NCBI GenBank assembly: GCA_942493125.1
Contig: OW818667.1
Location: 2,914,001-2,978,000, forward strand
Direction of reading: 5' to 3'
DNA: 64,000 nucleotides
Origin: Fusibacter_C sp942493125
GTDB taxonomy: Bacteria; Bacillota; Clostridia; Peptostreptococcales; Acidaminobacteraceae
Positions 33,891 through 42,416 of the stretch are shown here, piece by piece. Within the stretch, counting starts at the first letter, position 1, and each line of letters starts with the position of its first letter. Made by a program: the position numbers and the translations under genes. The notes beneath the pieces are model-generated. The model worked only from the letters and a program-made list of their open reading frames with translations, had not been told where the DNA came from and searched no databases.

Positions 33891-35474
33891 ATGGCAAAAT
33901 ACACACGCATATTGGTGATATTGACCTTATTATTATTACTAAACAATCCAAGTTACGGCGTAGAAAAGCTTATACAATTTGATGAATTGCACTCTTTTTC
34001 CTCGGACATGTTTTATGAGAAGGCACAGAAGTTGGTCAGTACATATCCTTATTTATTGTCACTTGAAGTGATTGGCTATTCAGAAGATCTTAAGCCGATT
34101 TACGTTATTAGGATGACAAAAGATATCTACAATTATGAAGACGTCGATTACGTGGATAAGACGCACATTCTCATAGATGGCGGCGTTCATGCACGTGAAA
34201 CTTTCAACCCAGTAGCAGTGCTAAAAATGGTTGAAGATTATGTATTAGATTACTATAATGATGATACTCTACCAAATTATAATGTCCGCGAGCTCCTACA
34301 AACGAGCGTCTTTCATTTCATCCCTTTAGCGAATCCTGATGGATTTGATGTCGCCAAAAGAGGTGTTTCCACGATAGACAGTACTATACTCAGACAAAAT
34401 ATTAATTTGTTGATACCGAACCTTAGAAATTACCGCCTTAAAGCCAATATCCGTGGCGTAGATATCAACCGCAATTTTGAAGATCTTTATTTTGATGTGA
34501 GAGCAGGAAAATGGGTTGATCAATGGGGAAATAGCGATGTTCTCTGGCCGACGGTCGTTCCTGGCGAAGATTATTTCAAGGGATATGCACCAGCAACTGA
34601 AGCTGAAACCAAAACATTGATGTCATATATGTTGTCTTATGATTTTAGAGCGTATGTGACTTATCATAGCATGGGTCAAGTAATTTATTACTGGGTTGAT
34701 CATCTAGGACCAGAGTATTTTAGAGTGAACCAGTCATTCGCAAACATCGCGCAAAAGATAACGAATTACGAGATGATGGATCCGAGTGACTATCAAGAAT
34801 TTGGCTACTCAACACATTATTTTGGAAATAACACATTGAAGCCTGCCATGACGATTGAGACGACAGCTTCTTATGATTTTCCGACACCTGTTGCCAACTA
34901 CTATCACGATTATCTCGTGAACCGTTTGTGGGCGATACCGCTAGCTTTTCTTGAAGAAGCAAAGCGCATCGGTTACTATGATCATAAGTTATATGTAAAT
35001 GGTGTCTACGTTAGGGATTTTATGAATTTAAATTATGCAAAGGCATTGGCAGCTAAGCAAGATGGTGTCGTATACACCTATGAAGGCAAACCAAGCTATC
35101 GATTGTCAAAAAACGTTGCAGTAGAAGTAAACGAAACGATTACATTGTCTAGAAGTCTTATGTCAGCAGATGGCCGTATCTATGTTGAATTTAGAGAATT
35201 GTTTGAAATGCTTGCCTATGAAATTTCATGGGTGAAAGAAACGCGGCAATCCACTGCAGTAAAGGACAATTCACAGTTGAGCATCAATCTTTCGACGTTC
35301 GATGCGACCTATCTGGTTGATGGACTCGTCGTCGAACTCCCTGAAACGCCGAAACCGACGCTTCACGAAGGACGATTGATGATTCCGATTGAGTTTTTGA
35401 CAAAAATTATGGGCATCGAAACGGACACACTAAAGATTAAAGAAGGCGTTGACTTCGTTTTTAAAGATTTATAG
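33891..35474 (+). CDS. Exported M14-family zinc carboxypeptidase with a stalk domain
   Basis: The protein has 527 residues with a cleavable signal peptide (hydrophobic residues 6-22). The M14 catalytic region spans about 25-350: DGGVHARETFNPVAV gives the zinc His and Glu, YVTYHSMGQV the third His, VDINRNFEDL the substrate arginine/asparagine pair, and AMTIETTASYDFPTP the catalytic Glu. Residues about 360-527 resemble the copper-amine-oxidase N-terminal-like stalk domain common in clostridial exoenzymes (LYVNGVYV ... RLMIPIEFLTKIMGI). It presumably trims peptides or peptidoglycan stems outside the cell. Confidence 0.9.
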   Translation: MAKYTRILVILTLLLLLNNPSYGVEKLIQFDELHSFSSDMFYEKAQKLVSTYPYLLSLEVIGYSEDLKPIYVIRMTKDIYNYEDVDYVDKTHILIDGGVHARETFNPVAVLKMVEDYVLDYYNDDTLPNYNVRELLQTSVFHFIPLANPDGFDVAKRGVSTIDSTILRQNINLLIPNLRNYRLKANIRGVDINRNFEDLYFDVRAGKWVDQWGNSDVLWPTVVPGEDYFKGYAPATEAETKTLMSYMLSYDFRAYVTYHSMGQVIYYWVDHLGPEYFRVNQSFANIAQKITNYEMMDPSDYQEFGYSTHYFGNNTLKPAMTIETTASYDFPTPVANYYHDYLVNRLWAIPLAFLEEAKRIGYYDHKLYVNGVYVRDFMNLNYAKALAAKQDGVVYTYEGKPSYRLSKNVAVEVNETITLSRSLMSADGRIYVEFRELFEMLAYEISWVKETRQSTAVKDNSQLSINLSTFDATYLVDGLVVELPETPKPTLHEGRLMIPIEFLTKIMGIETDTLKIKEGVDFVFKDL

Positions 35475-35521
35475 GTGATATACACTATCACCGATGAAGC
35501 CCAGTATGCCATTCAAAATTT

Positions 35522-35566
35522 AAGCCGAATGTCTGGAGATATTTTCTCCAAACATTCGGCTTTTTA
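35522..35566. terminator. Bidirectional terminator
   Basis: AAGCCGAATGT-TGGAG pairs with CTCCA-ACATTCGGCTT, then TTTT. It serves the carboxypeptidase gene and the convergent GNAT gene. Confidence 0.9.
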
Positions 35567-35570
35567 TATT

Positions 35571-36416
35571 TTAAAGTGTTTCGACATAATAGGCTATCAC
35601 TTGTGATTCTATAAAGCCTATTTTCTTGTAGAGATGATAAGCCGCACTATTTGTGCTATCTACATCAATGATAATTGGTTGTTCTTCATTTCTCAGACCA
35701 TAAAGAACGTCTTGAATCAGTTCTTTGGCATATCCATGGCCTTGGAATGCCTTTAGGACGGCAACGCCGTTGATGGAATAGACACCACCTTCATTCCCTA
35801 GCATTAATGTACAGATTGGTTTGTAATTTAATTGACCGACATATGCTGTTCGTGTAGGACTTGCAAAAGTGGACGTAATAAACTGTGAAGCCACTTCGTA
35901 ATCGTCTTCAAATGCGTCAACGTTGATCTGAATGATATGATCGAGATCCCGTTCATAAGCTTTTGTAACAAGCAAGCGTGTTGCACGTGGATGCTCATCG
36001 CTTTTCTGATATTTTAACGTATACTCTGTGTGATGATGTCTTGTAAGAAATGTATCGACAAAGGCCCTGCCTGAAACAGAATTATCATCGCAAACGTATA
36101 AGACCTGCTTATAACCATATTCCTTTAATAGATGCTTCGCAGCATTAACGAGTGATTTCCCGACCCCACGATGGCGATGCGAAGGTGAAACGACCGTTGA
36201 CAATTCAGCTTCAAAGGTGTTAACTGCAAAAATACTGCACAGTCCAATGATTTGATCGTCCAATTTTTCTATCAACCAACAAGGCATGTCTTTGATGTAG
36301 TTTAATGAAGAATCCATTTGGACACAAGCTGATATGTGATCTATAGATTCACAATGTTCTAAAAACGCATTAATCTCAAAATTGAGTTCCGATGTTAATT
36401 GGTTATATGACTGCAT
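35571..36416 (-). CDS. Tandem-GNAT acetyltransferase
   Basis: The protein has 281 residues; AAGGAGGTAGC before ATG. Two GNAT units are seen: the N-terminal one with VSPSHRHRGVGKSLVNAAKHLL (acetyl-CoA loop R/QxxGxG/A at about 82-95) and the C-terminal one with VLKAFQGHGYAKELIQDVL (about 225-245), followed by NSAAYHLYKKIGFIESQV. Both keep the P-loop-like acetyl-CoA site. It transfers acetyl from acetyl-CoA to an amine; substrate unknown. It is a lone gene convergent to the carboxypeptidase. Confidence 0.9.
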   Translation of the reverse strand: MQSYNQLTSELNFEINAFLEHCESIDHISACVQMDSSLNYIKDMPCWLIEKLDDQIIGLCSIFAVNTFEAELSTVVSPSHRHRGVGKSLVNAAKHLLKEYGYKQVLYVCDDNSVSGRAFVDTFLTRHHHTEYTLKYQKSDEHPRATRLLVTKAYERDLDHIIQINVDAFEDDYEVASQFITSTFASPTRTAYVGQLNYKPICTLMLGNEGGVYSINGVAVLKAFQGHGYAKELIQDVLYGLRNEEQPIIIDVDSTNSAAYHLYKKIGFIESQVIAYYVETL

Positions 36417-36520
36417 GCTACCTCCTTTTTTGAACGCTTGTTTACTTTATACTATGATATCATGAAAATGGGTTCACTTGACAGCAATTAATATCGGTGG
36501 TATTTTAGTTATAGACATTT

Positions 36521-36549
36521 AGTAAATTAGTAAATTAGTAAATTAGTAA
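36521..36549 (+). repeat. Tandem 8-bp repeat ahead of a gene
   Basis: AGTAAATT three times (36521-36544) plus a partial AGTAA. It sits 19-47 bases before the ATG of the DUF6530 gene, near its expected -10/leader position. Confidence 0.92.
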
Positions 36550-36567
36550 CGATGAAAGGAAGTAACT

Positions 36568-37047
36568 ATGAAAATTCCAATGACTTTAAAACATAAACCC
36601 GTTATAGTAACTGAAAATTATGAAAATGTTGATGGCAGAAATGCCTATCAATCCGACGCAAAGGGGTTGTCACTCGGACTAGCCCAATGGAACGATCGCG
36701 GCAAAGTTGAAATTTCTGCTAAAGTTTGGCGTTATACAGGAGAAAAATGGTCGAGACAATCCGAAGAATTGCCACTGCATCGTGTTCTCGATTTAGCAAT
36801 ACTAGTATGTAGAGGTAAAATGCATTTTAAGGAAGCGTATAGATATCCAAAACTATATGATGAAAATGAACCGATTATCGATAGAATTGGTCTTCAAGGG
36901 GATGCGATGACGGTGGCCATTGGTGTAGAAAATGAGCATATCGATGAAGACATCAAGTTGTTTGCGCAAGCTTTGAGCAACGATGACGAATTGCTCTCTG
37001 AACGACTGAAAACATTGTCAAGACTTTTAAAGGAGATGGGTTACTGA
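36568..37047 (+). CDS. DUF6530-like protein
   Basis: The protein has 159 residues; AAAGGAAG ribosome site. It begins with LKHKPVIVTENYENVDGRNA and continues with ALSLGLAQWNDRGKVEISAKVWRYTGEKWSRQSEELPLHRVLDLAILVCRG; I take this highly conserved block for DUF6530, a family of about 160 residues without known function. It is a soluble alpha/beta protein. It overlaps the GIY-YIG gene by one base (TGATG), so both act from one transcript. Confidence 0.7.
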   Translation: MKIPMTLKHKPVIVTENYENVDGRNAYQSDAKGLSLGLAQWNDRGKVEISAKVWRYTGEKWSRQSEELPLHRVLDLAILVCRGKMHFKEAYRYPKLYDENEPIIDRIGLQGDAMTVAIGVENEHIDEDIKLFAQALSNDDELLSERLKTLSRLLKEMGY

Positions 37048-37442
37048 TGGAAAGAACTAAAAAGAAGGCATTGATTGAACAGTATAAAACGATGCAACAT
37101 CCTATGGGTGTATTTATGATTCGATTGAAATCGGATCGAGTTACAGACGGTGCAGATAATCATGTTATAAAAAAATGTCACATAAAAAGTGCCAACAATT
37201 TGAGAAGCATCATGAATAGCACAAAAGTTAAACTGGCATCAAATTTTTATCCGTTTAGAGAGCTTCAGACTGATTGGACGCTTTTCGGAGAAGAGGCATT
37301 TGAAGTGGAAATTCTTGAGGAGCTGCCATATTCCAAAGAAGATTTAAATGAGACCTATGAGGATGAACTCGAAATTCTCAGGTTAATGTGGGAAGATAAA
37401 CTCCAATTAGAAGGTTATGTCCCTTATAAAAAATCAAAATAA
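37047..37442 (+). CDS. GIY-YIG-family protein
   Basis: The protein has 131 residues, coupled to the preceding gene. The start region (YKTMQHPMGVFMIRLKSDR) takes the place of the GIY strand, with MGVFMI being a degenerate GIY; the second strand is KKCHIKSANNLRSIMNSTKVKLAS and then the conserved PFRELQTDWTLFGEEAFEVEILEEL. The catalytic Arg/Tyr/Glu are only partly kept, so nuclease activity is doubtful. It may be a nucleic-acid or protein binder partnered with the DUF6530 protein. Confidence 0.75.
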   Translation: MERTKKKALIEQYKTMQHPMGVFMIRLKSDRVTDGADNHVIKKCHIKSANNLRSIMNSTKVKLASNFYPFRELQTDWTLFGEEAFEVEILEELPYSKEDLNETYEDELEILRLMWEDKLQLEGYVPYKKSK

Positions 37443-37487
37443 AAGTAAAGTGAATGTAAACGAATTTTAAATTCTGACATAAACCTA

Positions 37488-37516
37488 TTGACGTTTTTTC
37501 AAAAAAGGACTAAATT
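37488..37516 (+). promoter_or_regulatory. Promoter of the hsp20 gene
   Basis: TTGACG, 17 bases, TAAATT. The predicted start falls next to the CIRCE operator. Confidence 0.65.
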
Positions 37517-37526
37517 ATAATTGAAA

Positions 37527-37553
37527 TTAGCACTCGAGCAATTAGAGTGCTAA
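37527..37553 (+). promoter_or_regulatory. CIRCE element (HrcA operator)
   Basis: Perfect inverted repeat TTAGCACTC-N9-GAGTGCTAA, the heat-shock operator bound by HrcA in Gram-positive bacteria. It lies between the promoter and hsp20, so expression is expected to rise on heat stress. Confidence 0.97.
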
Positions 37554-37583
37554 AACAAAACGATTATAAAGGAGGAATTGATT

Positions 37584-38027
37584 ATGTTAGGATTGTCACC
37601 ATTAGACAGAAATGCAATACAAAGGAGAAATGATTCAAATGACCTTTACAACATTTTTGATGACTTTTTTAATTTTGATGGTTTTTTAGGCAAACCATCA
37701 AAGGTCGGCCAATTTAGACTGGATTTGAAAGACGAAAATGATCACTATCTCTTGGAGGCTGAATTGCCAGGTTTTAAAAAAGAAGACATCACTTTGGACT
37801 ACGAAGATGGTCGTCTGCTCATTTCTGCGAAACAAAGTGAAGAAATTGATGAAGAGAAGAACAATTATTTGCACAAAGAACGTAGATCGTGTTCAATGCA
37901 AAGAGCAATCTATCTCAAAGACGTCATGGCAGAGGATATAGATGCCAAGTTGGAAGACGGGATATTAAAAATCACAGTTCCAAAACTTCAAAACATGGCG
38001 AATAAAAAACAAATAGAAATAAAATAA
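37584..38027 (+). CDS. Hsp20/alpha-crystallin small heat-shock protein
   Basis: The protein has 147 residues from ATG 37584 (AAAGGAGG ahead; the TTG at 37578 is less likely). A short N-terminal arm precedes the alpha-crystallin domain (about residues 45-140): FRLDLKDENDHYLLEAELPGFKKEDITLDYEDGRLLISAKQ through MQRAIYLKD to DGILKITVPK. It holds the A-x-x-x-n-G-v-L-type motif as LEDGILKITVPK. It is an ATP-independent holdase. Regulation by HrcA follows from the CIRCE site. Confidence 0.95.
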   Translation: MLGLSPLDRNAIQRRNDSNDLYNIFDDFFNFDGFLGKPSKVGQFRLDLKDENDHYLLEAELPGFKKEDITLDYEDGRLLISAKQSEEIDEEKNNYLHKERRSCSMQRAIYLKDVMAEDIDAKLEDGILKITVPKLQNMANKKQIEIK

Positions 38028-38066
38028 ACCCACTAAAATAAAAACGCTAAATTAGAGTAATATAAG

Positions 38067-38120
38067 ACTTTCGTTGGAGTAATTATGAAATTTCCATAAT
38101 TCTCCAACGAAAGTTTTTTT
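38067..38120 (+). terminator. Terminator of the hsp20 gene
   Basis: ACTTTCGTTGGAG pairs with CTCCAACGAAAGT, followed by TTTTTTT. The loop holds an AATTATG/CATAATT inner stem with a near-copy of the dispersed 15-mer (38081-38095). Confidence 0.9.
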
Positions 38121-38194
38121 GTCCCAGTGGATTTGAGGATTTGTTACGGATATGTTAGAATAGTGTGTGAGAATATCAATTATGGGGGCTTAAA

Positions 38195-39121
38195 ATGATA
38201 AAAATAATAGCCGATTCGACATGTGATCTTAGTGAAGCACTTATCGAGCGTTATAACATTGGCATTGCACCACTTAGTATTGTGATAGATGGTAAAACTT
38301 ACCGAGATCGTATCGATATCAACGCAGATATGTTCTTTGCAAAAATCGCCGAATACAAAAAGCCTCCAACGACAGCAATGCCTTCTCCAGCGCTTTTTAT
38401 TGAACTATTTGAAGAGGCATATAATAAAGGCTTCAAGGAGATTCTATGCATCTGTATGTCGAGTAAAACCAGTGGCTCTTATCAATCGGCAGAAATTGCT
38501 AAAGACTATTTTATTGAAGAACATGCGATCAAGGATTTTAAAATACACGTTGTAGACAGTACTTCAATGAGTCATGGAAGCGGATGGCTTATCATTAAAA
38601 GCGCAAGAATGATAGAAAATGGTGCTTCTTTTGAGCAAGTGGTGGCATATAATGAAACCAACAAACGCAATGTAAAACACTTTTTATCCGTAGACGATTT
38701 AGATAACCTTGTTCGAAGCGGTCGTTTGAGATATGGCAGCGCACTGATTGGCAAGATCATGAAAGTCAAACCGATTATGACTATGAAACAAGGAGAAGGA
38801 GCCATTGTCAGCAAAGAACGTGGAAGGAAAGCGGTATTAAACCACTATATTCATGCGTTTAATTTGCGCGTTGACTTAGATGAAACAGACTTTGTGATTG
38901 TAGGCTATACATCCGATCGATTATACGCCGAGAATCTTGTGAACCTAATTAAGTCAGAAACGGCCTTTAAAGGGGAAATTTTACTGTTGCAGATGGGTGT
39001 GGCTGTTGGCACACACGTTGGATTGGGCGGACTATCATTTTATTTCATGGAAAAACCGCACTTGAGAGATGGCATCATCATAAACAATATCAACAAAATA
39101 AAAGATGTGCTTGATAAATGA
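38195..39121 (+). CDS. DegV-family fatty-acid-binding protein
   Basis: The protein has 308 residues with no signal peptide. It starts IKIIADSTCDLSEALIERYNIGIAPLSIVIDGKTYRD, the conserved DegV opening (SxxDL.. and LxxxxxxxxY.D), with TTAMPSPALF near 55 and HGSGWLIIKSARMI near 128. The C-terminal GTHVGLGGLSFYF matches the conserved ThxGPGxxg region. DegV proteins (FakB-type) bind a fatty acid and present it to a FakA kinase; no kinase is in this window. Confidence 0.92.
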   Translation: MIKIIADSTCDLSEALIERYNIGIAPLSIVIDGKTYRDRIDINADMFFAKIAEYKKPPTTAMPSPALFIELFEEAYNKGFKEILCICMSSKTSGSYQSAEIAKDYFIEEHAIKDFKIHVVDSTSMSHGSGWLIIKSARMIENGASFEQVVAYNETNKRNVKHFLSVDDLDNLVRSGRLRYGSALIGKIMKVKPIMTMKQGEGAIVSKERGRKAVLNHYIHAFNLRVDLDETDFVIVGYTSDRLYAENLVNLIKSETAFKGEILLLQMGVAVGTHVGLGGLSFYFMEKPHLRDGIIINNINKIKDVLDK

Positions 39122-39160
39122 GGAAATTGCATAATTCCAATTTTATGATATTCCTCATTT
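39119..39160 (+). terminator. Hairpin over the degV stop codon
   Basis: TGAGGAA (starting on the stop codon) pairs with TTCCTCA (39151-39157), with a smaller CATAA/TTATG stem inside, followed by TTT. A weak terminator is likely. Confidence 0.55.
39122..39136 (+). repeat. Dispersed 15-mer, copy 1
   Basis: GGAAATTGCATAATT, exact, directly after the degV stop codon and inside a hairpin arm. Confidence 0.9.
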
Positions 39161-39221
39161 GAAAACTGCGTAAATAAGCCATTATTGCTGTGTGAAAATA
39201 TGATTTTGTAACTTATTAGGT

Positions 39222-39236
39222 AATTATGCAATTTCC
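39222..39236 (-). repeat. Dispersed 15-mer, copy 2 (inverted)
   Basis: Exact reverse complement of copy 1 (AATTATGCAATTTCC) between degV and flotillin. Confidence 0.9.
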
Positions 39237-39263
39237 ATATATAAGCATTTGTAATTAACTTAA

Positions 39264-39309
39264 AAGGAGCTGTTGCAATCTAATAAAATTAGATCTGCAA
39301 CAGCTCCTT
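39264..39309. terminator. Terminator of the nfeD-flotillin operon
   Basis: AAGGAGCTGTTGCA and TGCAACAGCTCCTT form a 14-bp stem, continued by ATCTAAT/ATTAGAT around AAA with one mismatch. On the minus strand a TTTT follows. Confidence 0.9.
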
Positions 39310-39316
39310 ATTTAGT

Positions 39317-39331
39317 AATTATGCAATTTCC
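39317..39331 (-). repeat. Dispersed 15-mer, copy 3 (inverted)
   Basis: Exact AATTATGCAATTTCC, 22 bases from the end of the flotillin gene. Confidence 0.9.
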
Positions 39332-39352
39332 TCTATTATGGAATTTCAATAA

Positions 39353-40747
39353 CTATTCAGGGTTGATAAGCTTTGGTGTCTCTTTAACTTGTGCCTTTCC
39401 AAGATAATTTGGGATCTCAAGTCCAGCCATATTGAAGAGCTCATTAAGTGGTGGTACGGACTGCATCATACCAGATACAAATTTTGCGGTATTCGTTTTA
39501 CCGTCATCAGAGCCGAGGTTATCCCAAACAGTAATTTTATCAATTTTGATATTTTTGATGGCTTCAACTTGCTTTTCGATGAGTTCAGGAAGTTTGTCGA
39601 CAATCATGAGCCTCATCGCTTCTTCTGCGCCACCAGACGCTTCAACCAGTGCTTTAAAGCCTTCTGCTTGTTTCATAAGCATCTCGTTGATACCACGTGC
39701 TTCCGCTTCAAGTTTCATATAGATAGCGTCGGCTTCGCCGCGTGCCTGACGTCTTGTGCGTTCAGCGACCGCTTCTGCAGCGATTTCAGCAAGTTGCTTA
39801 TCTATTTTTGCCTGTACGAGTTGGTCAGCTTCACGCGTTGCACGTTCTAGTTCAGCACGGGCGATTTCTGCTGCTTGTTCAGCGACATATGACTCTTCAA
39901 GTGCTTTTGCTTCTTGGATTTTTTCAGCTGCAACAGCACGCTTATTTGCAACGGCTTCCATCTCACGACGGGATGCATCAGATTCAGCGATCTTGATTCT
40001 CGATTGGTTTTCACCTTCGACAGCTGTGGCGTTTGCAACGGCAACCTGAACTCTTTGATCCATCACCGCTTGTGCTTCACCAATAGAACCGTCTCTCGTT
40101 TTTTGTGCAACAGATATTTTGGCGTCGTTGACGGCTTTTGATGCCGCTTCTTTACCAAGTGCGTCTATGTAGCCTGATTCGTCGCTAATGTCCGTGATAT
40201 TGACGTTAATGAGTCTTAGGCCGATTTTTTTAAGTTCAGATTCTACGTTTCTAGAAACCTCTTCAAGAAATTTGTCTCTGTCAGTGTTGATTTCTTCGAT
40301 GTCCATCGTAGCGACAACAAGACGCAATTGGCCAAAGATGATGTCTTTAGCAAGTTCTTGAATTTCCATCATTTTTAGACCTAAAAGTCTTTCAGCTGCA
40401 TTTTGCACGATTTCAGTTTCTGTACTGATACCTACAGTAAATCGTGAAGGCACGTCGATTCGGATGTTTTGTTTGGAAAGGGCATTTTGTAAGTTGACTT
40501 CGATGGACATTGGTGTCAAGTCAAGATATTCATAGGCTTGAAATACAGGCCATATGAATGTTGCACCACCGTGAATACACTTAGCGCTCTTGATGCCTTT
40601 TTCATTTGTGCCTACCAAACCGTATTTTACGAGTATTTTGTCCGATGGACATTTTTTATAACGGGTCAGTAAAGCGATGAAAATACCGAATAGAAATAAT
40701 ACGGCTAGAGAAATAAAGATTAAACCTGAAGCATTTTGTAAAAACAT
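39353..40747 (-). CDS. Flotillin-like protein (FloT/YuaG type)
   Basis: The protein has 464 residues; GGGAGG ahead of ATG. One N-terminal membrane helix (about 8-27), then an SPFH domain (about 35-190) with NIRIDVPSRFTVGISTE and VNVNITDISDESGYIDALGKEAASKAV. From about 195 to 385 runs a coiled coil of Ala/Glu/Arg/Lys with the repeated EA residues typical of flotillins. It scaffolds lipid-ordered membrane regions. It is downstream of a NfeD/YuaF protein, the standard two-gene unit, and is intact. Confidence 0.93.
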   Translation of the reverse strand: MFLQNASGLIFISLAVLFLFGIFIALLTRYKKCPSDKILVKYGLVGTNEKGIKSAKCIHGGATFIWPVFQAYEYLDLTPMSIEVNLQNALSKQNIRIDVPSRFTVGISTETEIVQNAAERLLGLKMMEIQELAKDIIFGQLRLVVATMDIEEINTDRDKFLEEVSRNVESELKKIGLRLINVNITDISDESGYIDALGKEAASKAVNDAKISVAQKTRDGSIGEAQAVMDQRVQVAVANATAVEGENQSRIKIAESDASRREMEAVANKRAVAAEKIQEAKALEESYVAEQAAEIARAELERATREADQLVQAKIDKQLAEIAAEAVAERTRRQARGEADAIYMKLEAEARGINEMLMKQAEGFKALVEASGGAEEAMRLMIVDKLPELIEKQVEAIKNIKIDKITVWDNLGSDDGKTNTAKFVSGMMQSVPPLNELFNMAGLEIPNYLGKAQVKETPKLINPE

Positions 40748-40757
40748 GTTTTCCTCC

Positions 40758-41309
40758 CTATAGTTCTAATTTTTTGACGAGTAATTTTGATTCGGACTCG
40801 ACGCTGATGACTTTCACTTGACTACCTGTCGCGAGTTCGGTCTGTTCGTCTGTAACCGCTTCAACTTCGCGTAGTGCCCCTTGAATGACGATCATGATTT
40901 TGCCATAGCTTTGGCGATTTGGTGGTATCGGTATGTACACGTCGCCAATAGAACCTATGGCATGCGTCAAGTTCATGCTGCCGTTTCTCTGTAATTTACT
41001 GATGAGAAAAAACAAGCTCATGGATATGGCGGCAAATATTACGCCAATAATGATGGACAAGAGCGCTGTTAATATTGGATGAATACCTATTGAGAGCATC
41101 CATAGTCCACTCCATCCGAAAAAAGTAAAAAATGCGATCAGATTTCTGACCGAGAATAACGTAATTCCCGTTTCTCCTGTCATATCGACATCGCCATCAC
41201 CGTCGAAATCAGCATCGATTTCACCAGATGCACCTAAAATCGTCATAAGTGTTTGAATGATGAGAATCAGTGAAGCAGGAACAGCGACGTACAAATAGAA
41301 TTTTTCCAA
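40758..41309 (-). CDS. NfeD-like (YuaF-type) membrane protein
   Basis: The protein has 183 residues; start codon TTG with AGGAGGTG 8-9 nt upstream. It has a membrane helix at the N-terminus, an acidic loop of GDGDVDM-type residues (about 32-45) and two further helices (about 50-110), then an OB-like soluble domain (about 120-183) with GSIGDVYIPIPPN. It partners with flotillin in the membrane; the short peptide-cleaving NfeD part is missing. The genes are separated by 10 bases. Confidence 0.88.
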   Translation of the reverse strand: MEKFYLYVAVPASLILIIQTLMTILGASGEIDADFDGDGDVDMTGETGITLFSVRNLIAFFTFFGWSGLWMLSIGIHPILTALLSIIIGVIFAAISMSLFFLISKLQRNGSMNLTHAIGSIGDVYIPIPPNRQSYGKIMIVIQGALREVEAVTDEQTELATGSQVKVISVESESKLLVKKLEL

Positions 41310-41430
41310 TAATTTTCACCTCCTACAGATTATGCTAACATATAATTAAATAAAAAATCTTAAAATCAGATTAAAATTCTCTGAAAGCAAACTCATTTTG
41401 ATTTATGGTATAATTAAATATACAAATTGG

Positions 41431-41445
41431 AATTATGCAATTTCC
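41431..41445 (-). repeat. Dispersed 15-mer, copy 4 (inverted)
   Basis: Exact AATTATGCAATTTCC in the leader of the YVTN gene, about 16 bases after a TATAAT (41408). Confidence 0.9.
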
Positions 41446-41483
41446 TCAAAGAAATCGTTATTTTCAAAATGCGGAGGGTGACT

Positions 41484-42416
41484 ATGAATCAGACGGATTT
41501 TAAAGGAGAATTTTTAATCGTTTTAAATAAAGATGAAGATACCATATCACTGGTTGGGATACAAAACAGCCATGTTATAAAAACCATTACCTCAGATCAC
41601 AACCCTCACGAAGTTGCAATAACACCTGATGGGAAAAAAACGTATGTGACCTGTTCCCTGGGAAATGTTATCGACGTCATCGACAACAGCACTTTTGAAA
41701 TCGTGAACAGAATCACGGATGTAGAATTTGATTTTCCACATGGCGTAGGGATTGATAAAAATGGCATCCTGTATATGGCTTCTACTTATAGCAACAGGGT
41801 GTTTGTCATTGATACTAAAACCGATCGGATTATCGATCGTTTTAAGACGAACGAGGAACACTCACATATGATCGCTTTCACGCCAGATGAACTGAATGTT
41901 TACGTGCCCAATATTGGGAGCAATACATTGACGCGCATTGAAACGCGAACGCATAAAATTATGGAGACGATCCCTGTTGGCAAGGGACCTGAAGGTGTTG
42001 CCGTCCATCCAAATGGCAAATACTTATATGTCACCAATCAACATGACAACACACTGTATGTCATGAGCACAGAAACTCATGAAATTCTATGGAAGCGCAA
42101 GCTTGGTCACTGTCCGATTCGCGTAGTATTTACACCTGATGGAAAATATGCGCTTGTACCTAACAGAGAATCTGACGATTTGAGCATTATTCTCACCGAA
42201 CAACATATAAACGATACCGATAGACCTTGGGAGATCAAGAGAATACCAGTAGGAAAATGGCCTGGCGGCGTCGTCACAAACAGTGATGGCACATTGGCTT
42301 TTGTGGCCAACAACAAGACAAATAATCTTTCAATAATCGATATGATTTCGCTTAAAGAGATTGGACGTATTGATGTTGGTATACATCCAGATGGCTTGGC
42401 GTATTTAAAATGTTAG
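41484..42416 (+). CDS. YVTN beta-propeller protein, cytoplasmic
   Basis: The protein has 310 residues from ATG 41484 (GCGGAGGGTG ahead). It has seven YVTN/Lvivd-like blades of about 42 residues with the pattern HPxGKxxYVTN, for example VAVHPNGKYLYVTNQHDNTLYV and ITPDGKKTYVTCSLGNVIDV. There is no signal peptide, unusual as many such proteins are exported. A binding or scaffold role is likely. Its stop overlaps the next start (EFR1) by four bases, implying a common operon. Confidence 0.9.
   Translation: MNQTDFKGEFLIVLNKDEDTISLVGIQNSHVIKTITSDHNPHEVAITPDGKKTYVTCSLGNVIDVIDNSTFEIVNRITDVEFDFPHGVGIDKNGILYMASTYSNRVFVIDTKTDRIIDRFKTNEEHSHMIAFTPDELNVYVPNIGSNTLTRIETRTHKIMETIPVGKGPEGVAVHPNGKYLYVTNQHDNTLYVMSTETHEILWKRKLGHCPIRVVFTPDGKYALVPNRESDDLSIILTEQHINDTDRPWEIKRIPVGKWPGGVVTNSDGTLAFVANNKTNNLSIIDMISLKEIGRIDVGIHPDGLAYLKC

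Noticed and set aside
39389..40141. Long plus-strand ORFs over the flotillin gene
   Set aside because: They mirror the repetitive Ala/Glu coiled coil of flotillin in other frames.
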